Source: an uncultured Verrucomicrobiota bacterium
GTDB taxonomy: Bacteria; Verrucomicrobiota; Verrucomicrobiia; Limisphaerales; UBA9464
Assembly (NCBI GenBank): GCA_903907995.1
Contig: CAIVQH010000047.1
Coordinates: 1 to 64,000, forward strand
Direction of reading: 5' to 3'
Length of the DNA: 64,000 nt
Below are positions 43,807-52,040 of the stretch, in pieces (within the stretch, counting starts at the first letter, position 1; the number at the start of each line of letters is the position of its first letter). The translations under genes were made by a program, and so were the position numbers. The notes under the pieces were generated by a model. It saw only the letters and a program-made list of their open reading frames with translations. It was not told where the DNA came from and searched no databases.

Positions 43807-44293
43807 GCCCGCTTCCCGCGAACTGCTGGAGCACCTGTTCACCGATCCCGGCACTGGCGACGCTTCACTCGGGCCCATCCTGCAGGCCGTCCGCGCGCGG
43901 CGGCGACGGCGGCAGTACGGTCCAGCGGTTGCCGTGCTGTCGGCTGTCCTGCTGACCGGCATCTGGCTGGCCCGCCCCTGGTCAGCCCGGCACGAAGAAA
44001 TGCCTCGGCTGGCCATCACCACCCCTTTACCCCAGCCGAAGCCGGAATCGCCGGTCTTTCAACGCGTTCGGTCGATGCCATTGACCGCCGGGGAACGCCA
44101 TCAGGGCGACGAAAGCCAGCTGCTGGTCATCTTCGTCCGGACCGACCGGGCCGAAATCCCGCGGGTCTCGGACACCGAACTGCTGACGCTCGCCGGTGGA
44201 CGCGGGGTGGGGCTGTTCCGGAACAACGGGCACACAAAACTCCTCTTTGCTGACGTGGAACAAGGATCAGTGCCGGAAAAGCTTCGGCAATGA
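43796..44293 (+). CDS. Probable anti-sigma partner, single-pass membrane protein
   Basis: A 165-residue protein. A cytoplasmic N-terminus (SRELLEHLFTDPG) is followed by a basic stretch (RARRRRRQYG), one transmembrane helix at about 41-59 (PAVAVLSAVLLTGIWLA), and an extracytoplasmic C-terminal domain. No zinc ZAS motif is evident. The role is inferred from overlap with the sigma gene and from topology. Confidence 0.6.
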   Translation: MKPEPASRELLEHLFTDPGTGDASLGPILQAVRARRRRRQYGPAVAVLSAVLLTGIWLARPWSARHEEMPRLAITTPLPQPKPESPVFQRVRSMPLTAGERHQGDESQLLVIFVRTDRAEIPRVSDTELLTLAGGRGVGLFRNNGHTKLLFADVEQGSVPEKLRQ

Positions 44294-44383
44294 ATCGGCA
44301 TTTTGCCTTTTGCTCATTCTGATGTGCGCAGCGGAACGCGCCTTTGAACAGCCGCCAGTCCACACTGTCCTTGGTGGAAGTTT

Positions 44384-44842
44384 ATGCCCGTGTCCCCTAA
44401 CACCCGTTCATCCGCCCACTGGTCAGGTTGGGTGGCCCGCATTTGCCTGGGTTGCATCCTCTCGGTCGTCGGCCTGTTCGTTTTCGAGTTCGGCTGCTAT
44501 GTGCCGGCCGGAAAAGCATTCAAAGACACCGCCGGAATCGCGGGTGGGAAGCGGTGGGAAGTGTGGTTTCGAAAGAACAAAGATTCGGGGGAACCGTTCA
44601 CCGCGAGACTCTTCATCGAGCGTACGCCGGAGCAATGGTACCACTACCAGCTCGATTTTGAAGCCCTGCGCTCCCCGAGCTACCGGATTCAGGCACAGGG
44701 CGACCATTTCGTCGTACTGGAGGGATCCAGCCCGCTCGCCACGCTTGACGAGGCACTCGGACACTTTCACAGGATTGGACGTGATGAACCGGAAGCGGCT
44801 GACGTCACCTTCGGCCCACCGCCGGGTCGTGGCGGATGGTAA
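44384..44842 (+). CDS. Single-pass membrane protein, unknown
   Basis: A 152-residue protein with one N-terminal hydrophobic segment (about 17-40, ARICLGCILSVVGLFVFEFG) and a soluble domain (VWFRKNKDSGEPFTARLFIE). It lies 90 nt after the anti-sigma-like gene. It may be a target of that regulator, but no evidence is visible. No family recognised. Confidence 0.55.
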   Translation: MPVSPNTRSSAHWSGWVARICLGCILSVVGLFVFEFGCYVPAGKAFKDTAGIAGGKRWEVWFRKNKDSGEPFTARLFIERTPEQWYHYQLDFEALRSPSYRIQAQGDHFVVLEGSSPLATLDEALGHFHRIGRDEPEAADVTFGPPPGRGGW

Positions 44843-44908
44843 CCCGCGGTTTTTCGGTCTCGACAACTCCCTCGACGCTTCCGCCCGGCCCGCTAGACTG
44901 TCGGCGGT

Positions 44909-46141
44909 ATGTCAACCGCTGCGCCGGCCGTCCCGGCCCCGAAAATCAATCTCCGCACGCCCGACGTGATGGAGGCCGTCCAGGCCCAGGTCGTCCTGCA
45001 TTACCGCAGCGAACTGGTCGAGCGCATCCGCGCCAATGGGGGCGTGCTCAGTGCAGGCGGCCTGACCATCAAGCTCGCGAAAGAGTTCGGCTTCTGCTAC
45101 GGCGTCGAGCGGGCGATCGACCTCGCCTATGCCGCCCGCAAGGTCTTTCCGGCACCCAAGCGCATCTTTCTGCTCGGCGAGATCATCCACAACCCCGAGG
45201 TGAACGACCAGATCCGCGGCATGGGCATCGTGAGCGTGAAGCCCAAGCCCACCGACGAGGAGATCGCCCACATCACCGCCGGTGACGTGGTGATCATCCC
45301 GGCCTTCGGTACCGAGGTTTCCACCCGGCGCAAGCTCGAGGCCAAGGGCTGCCAGCTCGTGGACACCACCTGCGGCGACGTGATGAGCGTGTGGAAGCGG
45401 GTGCGGCAATATTCCAAGGAAAGCGTCACCAGCATCATCCATGGCAAGGCCAAGCACGAGGAGACCAAGGCCACCACCAGTCAGGCGACGGCCTACGGTG
45501 CCGGCCATTATCTCGTCGTGTTCACGCTCGAGGAGACGGATTACGTGTGCAACTACATCCTGAACGGCGGCGACAAGGCCGAGTTTCTGGAGAAGTTCAA
45601 GGGCGCCTATTCGGCGGGCTTCGACCCCGATCTGCACCTCAGCGCCGTGGGTGTGGCCAACCAGACGACCATGCTGCGCGGCGAGACCGAGGAGGTGCAG
45701 CGACGCTTCAAGGCGGCGATGGCCCAGAAGCACGGCGAAGCCAAGCTGGCGGAGCACTTTCGCTTCTTCGACACCATCTGCGGCGCGACGCAGGAACGCC
45801 AGGACGCCCTGGAGAAGATGCTGAAGGAGCCCATGAACCTGCTGCTGGTCATCGGTGGCTACAACTCCTCCAACACCTCGCATCTCGCGGAAATGGGCGA
45901 GAAGGTGCTCCCGACCTACTTCATCAAGAATGCCGCCATGATGCAGTCGGCGACGCTGATCCGGCACTGGGACCAGCACATCAACAAGGAAATCGAGACA
46001 CCGAACTGGTTCCCCACGTCGGGACCACTCACCGTCGGCATCACGGCCGGCGCGTCGTGCCCGAACAACCTGATCGAGGACACCATCAAGCGCATCTGCG
46101 ACCTGCGCGGTATCAGCGTGCAGGATGTGCTGAAGAACTGA
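44909..46141 (+). CDS. ispH: 4-hydroxy-3-methylbut-2-enyl diphosphate reductase IspH, plant/cyanobacterial type
   Basis: A 410-residue iron-sulfur enzyme of the final MEP-pathway step, making IPP and DMAPP. The three cluster cysteines lie in FCYGVE (about 62), DTTCGDV (about 154) and TICGAT (about 291). IIHNPEVN, HGKAKHEET and the C-terminal GASCPNNLIE are also conserved. The usual bacterial form has about 310 residues; this one matches the longer plant/cyanobacterial class (about 400). The ATG at 44909 is 66 nt after the previous gene. Ends just before a palindromic repeat. Confidence 0.93.
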   Translation: MSTAAPAVPAPKINLRTPDVMEAVQAQVVLHYRSELVERIRANGGVLSAGGLTIKLAKEFGFCYGVERAIDLAYAARKVFPAPKRIFLLGEIIHNPEVNDQIRGMGIVSVKPKPTDEEIAHITAGDVVIIPAFGTEVSTRRKLEAKGCQLVDTTCGDVMSVWKRVRQYSKESVTSIIHGKAKHEETKATTSQATAYGAGHYLVVFTLEETDYVCNYILNGGDKAEFLEKFKGAYSAGFDPDLHLSAVGVANQTTMLRGETEEVQRRFKAAMAQKHGEAKLAEHFRFFDTICGATQERQDALEKMLKEPMNLLLVIGGYNSSNTSHLAEMGEKVLPTYFIKNAAMMQSATLIRHWDQHINKEIETPNWFPTSGPLTVGITAGASCPNNLIEDTIKRICDLRGISVQDVLKN

Positions 46142-46166
46142 GGCGTGGCGCTGCCTGAGGAAGTCC

Positions 46167-46272
46167 GGAGCGCGGCTCTGTGAGCCGCAGCAGCGTGCCT
46201 TCGCCTGATTGCAGGCAAGATCGGGGGCGACCGGAAGTTTGGAAATCGCTGCGGCTCACAGAGCCGCGCTCC
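46167..46272. repeat. Palindromic interspersed repeat between convergent genes
   Basis: 46167-46191 (ggagcgcggctctgtgagcc...) and 46248-46272 are perfect 25-bp reverse complements with a 56-nt centre. They sit between the ispH stop (46141) and the aminopeptidase stop (46296). The unit may also act as a bidirectional transcription terminator. Such hairpin units are multi-copy in this phylum, from memory. Confidence 0.85.
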
Positions 46273-46295
46273 GCGTTGTCCGTGCCTCTCCCACC

Positions 46296-47411
46296 CTAGC
46301 CCCGCTTCAGCTTCTCCGGATTGAGCGGCTGGAGATCCTTGGGCAGGAATTTGCCGTCCTTGCGGATCAGCTCGCCGTCGAACCACACCTCGCCACCGCC
46401 CCACTCGGGCCGCTGGATGAGCACCATGTCCCAGTGGACCGCCGAGCGGTTGCCGTTGTCGCAATCCTCGTAGGCCTGGCCCGGCGTGAAGTGCAGCGAA
46501 CCGGCGATCTTCTCGTCGAAGAGGATGTCGCACATGGGGTTGAGGATGTAGGGGTTGAACCCGAGGCTGAACTCGCCGATGTAGCGTGAGCCCGCATCGG
46601 TATCGAGGATCTCGTTCAGCTTCTTCTCGTTGGAGCCGGTGGCCTTCACCACCTTGCCGTTCATGAACTCCAGACGGATGCCCTCAAACTTCGTCCCGGC
46701 ATAGATCGTGGGCGTGTTGAACGTGATGACGCCGTTCACTGAGTCCTTCACCGGGCAGGAGAAGACCTCGCCATCCGGGATGTTCCGGATGCCCTCGCAG
46801 GGCCGCGAGCCGATGCCCTTGATGCTGAAGGTCAGCTCCGTGTTGGGCGCGACGAGCATGACCTTGTCGGCGGCGGCCATGCGCTTCACCAGCGGCTCCA
46901 TTGCCTTCGCCATCTTCTGATAGTCCATCGTGCAGACGTCGAAGTAGAAATCCTCGAAGGCCTCGGTGCTCATGTTCGCGGCCTGGGCCATGGAAGGCGT
47001 GGGCCAGCGCAGCACGCACCACTTGGTCTTGTTCACGCGCCAGTCGAGCACCGGCCGGAGCGTCTTGGCGTAGAGCTGCAGACGGTCACCGGGCACGTCG
47101 CTCGATTCGCTGGCGTTGTGCGCGCCGCGGATGGCGATGTAGGACTGCACCTTCTTCATCCGCGCCAGCTCGATGTCGCGGACGGTCTTGGCGTGTTCCT
47201 CGTCAGTTCCGCGCTGGATCTCCCGGTTGATCCGTGAATGCCGCACCTCGACGATGGGCACGGCCCCGGCCGCCCGCGCCGCGCGGATGAGCGCCACGCC
47301 CATCTCGTCCGGCACGTCGATCAGGTCGAGCAGGATGCGCTCGCCTTTCTGAAGGGAGCAGGAGTAGTTGATGAGCAGATCGGCGAGCTTGTGGAAACGG
47401 GAGTCGTTCAT
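46296..47411 (-). CDS. Aminopeptidase, M29 family
   Basis: A 371-residue metalloprotease of the thermophilic M29 type. Conserved pieces are DRLQLYAKTLRPVLDWRVNKTKW, NTELTFSIKGIGSRPCEGIRNIPDGEVFSCPVKDS (metal-ligand Glu and substrate pocket), GEFSLGFNP and the C-terminal NRSAVHWDMVLI with His and Asp ligands. It likely trims peptides in the cytosol (no signal). The start at MNDSRFHK is preferred over MAHMNDS, three residues earlier. Confidence 0.88.
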   Translation of the reverse strand: MNDSRFHKLADLLINYSCSLQKGERILLDLIDVPDEMGVALIRAARAAGAVPIVEVRHSRINREIQRGTDEEHAKTVRDIELARMKKVQSYIAIRGAHNASESSDVPGDRLQLYAKTLRPVLDWRVNKTKWCVLRWPTPSMAQAANMSTEAFEDFYFDVCTMDYQKMAKAMEPLVKRMAAADKVMLVAPNTELTFSIKGIGSRPCEGIRNIPDGEVFSCPVKDSVNGVITFNTPTIYAGTKFEGIRLEFMNGKVVKATGSNEKKLNEILDTDAGSRYIGEFSLGFNPYILNPMCDILFDEKIAGSLHFTPGQAYEDCDNGNRSAVHWDMVLIQRPEWGGGEVWFDGELIRKDGKFLPKDLQPLNPEKLKRG

Positions 47412-47566
47412 GTGAGCCAAGGACGGACGGAATTAACCATAGCGCCGCGCCGCGCGCAGCGGAAATTCGTTTCGGCATCACGGTAGCGCCCAAACCGGAT
47501 TCCCCGAAGCAGCCTCGACTTCCGGCATGGGCTCCGTTAGCAGATTTCGCAGCAACCGCCCGCAAC

Positions 47567-48205
47567 ATGGCCCGGCCACGCCTCCTCGTCTTTCTGAAAG
47601 CCCCCCGGCACGGCACCGTCAAAACCCGGCTGGCCACCACCCTGGGCCACGACCTTGCCTTGGTCGCCTACCGGGAACTGGTCGCCATCACCCTCGGAAA
47701 CCTCGCCGGCCTCGCGCCCGCGATTGACGTGGAATTGCGCTTTGCCCCCGACGACGCCGAGGCGGAGCTTGCCTCCTGGCTTCAGCCCGGTTGGCGGGCC
47801 GTGCCACAAGGCGCGGGCAACCTGGGGAATCGGTTGGCCCGGGCTTTTCAGAATGCCTTCGCCGATTCCTGCCCGCGGGTGGTCGTCATCGGTTCCGACT
47901 GTCCTTACCTGACCGCCGACGACATCCGCGCCGCCTTTGAGGCATTGGCGCAGTCCGAAGTCGTGCTCGGCCCGGCGACGGATGGCGGGTATTGGCTGTT
48001 GGGAATGCGCAACTTCCGCCCGGAACTCTTCAGCGGCATCGACTGGAGCACCTCCCAGGTCCGCGCGCAGACCCTCGCCCGCGCCCATGCTGCCGGCCTC
48101 CGGGTAACGGAACTGCGCCAATTGAGCGACGTGGATACCGAGGCCGAATGGCGCGCCTGGCAGCAGGATGCCACCGGGCCGCTGCGGCTGCCGATCACGG
48201 CTTGA
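47567..48205 (+). CDS. DUF2064 / TIGR04282 family glycosyltransferase-like protein
   Basis: A 212-residue protein. It opens RLLVFLKAPRHGTVKTRLAT, the nucleotide-sugar transferase-like signature, followed by QGAGNLGNRLARAF, VVIGSDCPYLTADDI, VLGPATDGGYWLLGM and TELRQLSDVDTEAEW. The family includes arsenosugar-biosynthesis-associated and molybdopterin-like GT-A folds; the acceptor is unknown. It overlaps the convergent DUF3616 gene by 11 nt at the 3' end. Confidence 0.88.
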   Translation: MARPRLLVFLKAPRHGTVKTRLATTLGHDLALVAYRELVAITLGNLAGLAPAIDVELRFAPDDAEAELASWLQPGWRAVPQGAGNLGNRLARAFQNAFADSCPRVVVIGSDCPYLTADDIRAAFEALAQSEVVLGPATDGGYWLLGMRNFRPELFSGIDWSTSQVRAQTLARAHAAGLRVTELRQLSDVDTEAEWRAWQQDATGPLRLPITA

Positions 48206-49199
48206 TCCACACGCTGCGAAACGTCGCCGTCACCAAGGCGCGCATCGGCTCCGCCACCCGGTTGCCATCGTCACTGACGATCAGCAGGCGCGGCTTCTCG
48301 GGCGGGCCGAAAATGGCAATCCCTTCCGAATTCATATGCCTGAGTGAGGGATGCTCCAGTTGCTCCGGCTTCGCCTCCCCTCCCGCCCAGCGCCAGAGCT
48401 GGGAGACACCGCCTGACCCGCTGCGACCGGCAATGAGGAAGTATTCCTGACCGCTCCATGCGATGTCGCGAATCCCCAGGCCGCCGAGATCCAGCTGCAA
48501 CGGCTGCCCCAGCCTGGGCGCCTCGCCCTGGATCACGTCGGACGGGTTCAGCAACGGCACCAGCAGCGCCTTGCCGTCGGGTATCGGACCACGAAACCCC
48601 AGCAGCAGGCCTCCGTCCGGCATGGCCGAAAGCCCTTCAAGATTCAGCCCTCGCTTGTCGCCGGGAGCCCGCTGGGCCGCTTCCTTCAGTTTGAAGGCGG
48701 CCAGTTGCGGGGCCGAGATCAGCGCCTCCAGCAGATTCGTGCAGGGCCGGCCTAAGAAAGCCAGTGATGGCCCGTTGGTACCCTCGGTGAGCTTCGTGGC
48801 AAACAGGCGCTGGCGGTTCGGACGGGGATGGCCGTCTTTGCTCCTGCCATGCGATCCCAGCCAGTACACCACATCGCCAATCCGCGCTGCGCCCTCGATG
48901 TTGACGTCCCGTGAACGCCCTTCCAGCTGGAGCCAGGGCGAGGGATCAAACTGCATGAGGGGCTTCCCGTCGGCATTGGCCCGATACAGCTTGATCAGGT
49001 TGTCATCATCGGCCCCGGTCAGGAACAGGTCCGGCCCGGCCGGCACCGCCACGGAGGCGTTGGCCATGCCGGAATGGACCTGGATGGGATGCTCGGCCCG
49101 GCAGGAAAGGCAGGCCAGCCCCAGCAGGAAGAATCCGACCAGACTTGCGCAACGATGAAACCGGAACGGCCAGGCCGTGGTCTGAAATGGCATCGCCAT
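48195..49199 (-). CDS. Exported DUF3616 protein
   Basis: A 334-residue protein with a signal/lipoprotein-like leader (RCASLVGFFLLGLACLSCRA) and a beta-propeller pattern: DVNIEGAARIGDVVYWLGSHGRSKDG, LNLEGLSAMPDGGLLLGFRG, DIAWSGQEYFLIAG and NSEGIAIFG. This is diagnostic of DUF3616, periplasmic in many Gram-negatives, with unknown function. The N-terminus is ambiguous (49199, 49193 or 49250). Confidence 0.8.
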   Translation of the reverse strand: MAMPFQTTAWPFRFHRCASLVGFFLLGLACLSCRAEHPIQVHSGMANASVAVPAGPDLFLTGADDDNLIKLYRANADGKPLMQFDPSPWLQLEGRSRDVNIEGAARIGDVVYWLGSHGRSKDGHPRPNRQRLFATKLTEGTNGPSLAFLGRPCTNLLEALISAPQLAAFKLKEAAQRAPGDKRGLNLEGLSAMPDGGLLLGFRGPIPDGKALLVPLLNPSDVIQGEAPRLGQPLQLDLGGLGIRDIAWSGQEYFLIAGRSGSGGVSQLWRWAGGEAKPEQLEHPSLRHMNSEGIAIFGPPEKPRLLIVSDDGNRVAEPMRALVTATFRSVWIKP

Positions 49200-49309
49200 G
49201 AACGTGCGCCTTGGAAACAGTTCCGTCAAAGTTTGGAAACAGCTTGTCAATTACAGACGTGAACTTATGCTGTCTGGCAAATCACCGTTGATGACCTAGG
49301 ATACCTCCC

Positions 49310-50698
49310 ATGCCAGAGAAGCCGATGAGCCAGATCCCGTTTGCCCAGCGGGATCTTTATGAGAAGGGAATTGCGGCCCTCCAGAAGAACAATCTGGACT
49401 ACGCCCTGACGCTGTTCAGCACCGTGCTGAAGGCCGAGCCGGGCTTTTACGAGGCCCGCGAGGCCCTGCGGGCGACGCAGCACAAGCGCGCCGGCGGCAA
49501 GAGCAGCTTCTTCAGGAAGTTTGTCGGCTCCGCCAGCACGCTCACCCGCGGCCAGATGGCGCTGCGCACCAAACCGTTGGAAGCTATCCTGATCGCTGAA
49601 GAGGCGCTGAACGACGATCCAACCAACGCCGCCGCGCACGAGCTGCTCGCCGACGCCGCCCTCGCCGCCGGCTTCCCCAAGACGGCGCTGCTGTCGCTGG
49701 AGGTCGCCTTCAAGCACAATCCGGGCAATCGCAAGCTGGCTCTGGAACTGGCCACCGCCCTCGGCCAGACCGGCAACCGCGCCCGCGCCGAAAAGCTCCT
49801 GCAGGACCTGCTCCGAAACGATCCCACCGATGCGGCCCTGAACGAGGCGCTCAAGAACGTCCTCGCCAACCGCACCATGCACGAGGGCGGTTACGCCGCC
49901 GTGGTGGAGGCCAAGGGCAGCTACCGCGAGCTCATCCGCGACAAGCAGGAGGCCGTGATCCTGGAACAGGCCAACCGCGCCGTGAAGGACGTGGACGTCG
50001 CCGAGCACCTGATCGCCGATTACGAAAAGCGGCTCGCCACCGAGGGCAACAACCTCAAGCTCATCCGCGACATCGCCGAACTCTATCGCCGGAAGAACGA
50101 TTTCGCCCAGGCCATCGCCTACTACGAACGCATCAACACCACCAGCGGCATCAACGATCCCACGATCCAGCAGGCGATCCGCGACACCCGGCTGGCCGAG
50201 TTCGAGCATCTGGAGGAATCCCTCGACAAGACGGCGGCGGACTATGAGACGCAGCTTGCCGCGCTGTATGCCCGGCGGCAGACGTGGCGGCTGGAGGAGA
50301 CCAAGCGGCGGGCCGATTCCAACCCCACCGACCTGCACCTGCGCTACGAGCTGGGCCAGCTCTACCTCGAATCCGGCAAGCTGGGCGAGGCCATCGCCGA
50401 GCTGCAGAAGGCGCAGAACAACCCGAACAAGCGCATCCCCGCCATGAGCCTGCTCGCGCAGGCCTTCGCCCGCCGGGGCATGAACGACCTCGCCGCGCGC
50501 AAGCTCCAGGAGGCGCTCAAGGAAAAGCTCGTGTTCGACGAGGAGGCCAAGGATCTGCGCTATCAGCTCGGCTGCGTGCTGGAAAAGGTCAACAAACCCG
50601 CCGAGGCCATCGAGCAGTTCAAACTCATCTACGAGCAGGACGTCAGCTACCGCGACGTCATGGCCAAGGTGGACGCGTACTATGCGGCCCAAGGGTAA
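49310..50698 (+). CDS. Tetratricopeptide repeat protein
   Basis: A 462-residue soluble, helical protein with at least six TPR-like units: DLYEKGIAALQKNNLDYALTLFSTVL (13-38), then about 105-180 (HELLADAALAAGFPKTALLSLE), 255-290 (IAELYRRKNDFAQAIAYYERI), 345-380 (LRYELGQLYLESGKLGEAIAEL) and 400-455. It has no signal peptide. It probably acts as a scaffold for protein complexes. The start may instead be MSQIPF, 5 residues later. Confidence 0.82.
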   Translation: MPEKPMSQIPFAQRDLYEKGIAALQKNNLDYALTLFSTVLKAEPGFYEAREALRATQHKRAGGKSSFFRKFVGSASTLTRGQMALRTKPLEAILIAEEALNDDPTNAAAHELLADAALAAGFPKTALLSLEVAFKHNPGNRKLALELATALGQTGNRARAEKLLQDLLRNDPTDAALNEALKNVLANRTMHEGGYAAVVEAKGSYRELIRDKQEAVILEQANRAVKDVDVAEHLIADYEKRLATEGNNLKLIRDIAELYRRKNDFAQAIAYYERINTTSGINDPTIQQAIRDTRLAEFEHLEESLDKTAADYETQLAALYARRQTWRLEETKRRADSNPTDLHLRYELGQLYLESGKLGEAIAELQKAQNNPNKRIPAMSLLAQAFARRGMNDLAARKLQEALKEKLVFDEEAKDLRYQLGCVLEKVNKPAEAIEQFKLIYEQDVSYRDVMAKVDAYYAAQG

Positions 50699-51037
50699 GT
50701 AGACCCTTCAGAGGACCGGGGCGTTGACGGTCACCCGGCAGAGCGACGGGCCTCGCGGAGCGAGGCTCCGAAGGTAGCCGTGGGCAACGCCCACGGCAAT
50801 CCGCCGACGGGAGAGTTCCGTCGCGTAGCGACGGATGAAGGGATGTTTCGTTGTCGAGGCTTTCAAACGTCGCGACGCGACGCGACGTAGAAACTGTCTG
50901 TGCCGTGGGCATTGCCCACGGCTATTTTCATTCAGTCGCTCTGCGACTTCGGACCGGGGCTTTGGCCCCTCTGAGGCATCACCATTTCCAACGGTCCAAA
51001 ATCACACCGCTCGAACCGTCGCTTTTCCATCCGCCGT
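50699..51037. other. Intergenic repeat region
   Basis: No gene. It is occupied almost entirely by a composite palindromic repeat (50706-50983), reported separately. Confidence 0.7.
50706..50983. repeat. Composite multi-hairpin palindromic repeat (about 280 bp)
   Basis: It contains two near-identical 21-nt palindromes (50777-50797 gccgtgggcaacgcccacgg and 50902-50922, differing at the centre), the hairpin tccgtcgcgtagcgacgga (50817-50835), cctcgcggagcgagg (50751-50765) and agtcgctctgcgact (50934-50948). The outer ends (cttcagagg / cctctgagg) are inverted. The structure resembles IS200/IS605-type or REP-type element debris. Confidence 0.75.
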
Positions 51038-51769
51038 TCAGTTCGCCATCGCCCGGTTCGTGCGAAACAGGTCGGTGACGGCCCAGAGGTTCAGCGGATA
51101 GAGCGCGCCACGGTACTTGATGAACTCCGCGTGCCCGTCGGCGAAGCCGTAGTTCGAGCCGCCATCCTTGCGCTTGGGTCCGCTGCTCATGTGGCGGTTG
51201 CGGACGACCTCCGTGATGTCATTGCCGCCGTTCTCCAGGAAATCCATGTAGAAGTTGTCCGAGTTTGTCAGCTTTTCGCCGAACACGATGGTCAGGGTCG
51301 GCTGCGGGATGGCGCTTTCCGGGATCGACTTCCCGACCATCTGGCCGACATCGGAGATATGGAGCGCGTCTTTGAAATAATCATTCCACCCGTTGATGAT
51401 GAAGCTGCGGAGGGCCGTGTCGGGCGTCTTCTCCGCCTGGGCCTGCTGGGCGGCCGTCAGACGCCGCCGATCCTCCGGGCAGCCCAGCACGGAAAGCATC
51501 CGGTAGCCGGGGCGGAGCTGGGTGGGCCAGCGCTTGTCATCGCGCCGCTCGGGGAAAAGGCCGCGATTGTCATCGGCGTAAATCGTGTGGGCGAGCCCGA
51601 GCTGATGCAGGTTGTTCAGGCAGGCCATGGACTTGGCCTTCATCTTGGCGCGCGTGAGTGCCGGCAGGAGCAATCCGGCGAGCACGGCAATGATGGCGAT
51701 CACGACCAGGAGCTCGATCAGCGTGAAGGCGCGGCGGCGCAGGCTCGACAGCAGTAAGGACGTGCTCAT
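51038..51769 (-). CDS. Prepilin-type N-terminal methylation domain (pseudopilin) protein
   Basis: A 243-residue protein with the class-III signal [20 protein letters not shown] at residues 10-29. Glu after FTLI is the methylation-associated residue. This is followed by [19 protein letters not shown] and a C-terminal [19 protein letters not shown] pattern typical of DUF1559-like pseudopilins. Huge families of these exist in PVC bacteria, with unknown roles. The start is at MSTSLLLSS (51769), since upstream residues would move the processing site. Confidence 0.85.
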   Translation of the reverse strand: MSTSLLLSSLRRRAFTLIELLVVIAIIAVLAGLLLPALTRAKMKAKSMACLNNLHQLGLAHTIYADDNRGLFPERRDDKRWPTQLRPGYRMLSVLGCPEDRRRLTAAQQAQAEKTPDTALRSFIINGWNDYFKDALHISDVGQMVGKSIPESAIPQPTLTIVFGEKLTNSDNFYMDFLENGGNDITEVVRNRHMSSGPKRKDGGSNYGFADGHAEFIKYRGALYPLNLWAVTDLFRTNRAMAN

Positions 51770-52040
51770 GCGAAGATGTCTCCGAGGGGATTGCCGGCAA
51801 CGTGGCGCGACCTGGCCGGCCTGGGAAGCAAAAAGGCGGCGTTTCGGCCGGCCCAGCCGCATTGGAAAATGTATGAATTGCGCCGGCTTGCTTCCTCCGC
51901 ACGCCTGCGCTGTCCTCCGGGTATGAAGCCATTGGCATACTCAGCCCCTGTTTCTTCCGGAGAGGTTCATCCCCCATTTGGGTCAATTCATTTCATATCC
52001 CAAACAGCCGCTGTCGGTGTGGTGATTCTCTGATCCCGTC

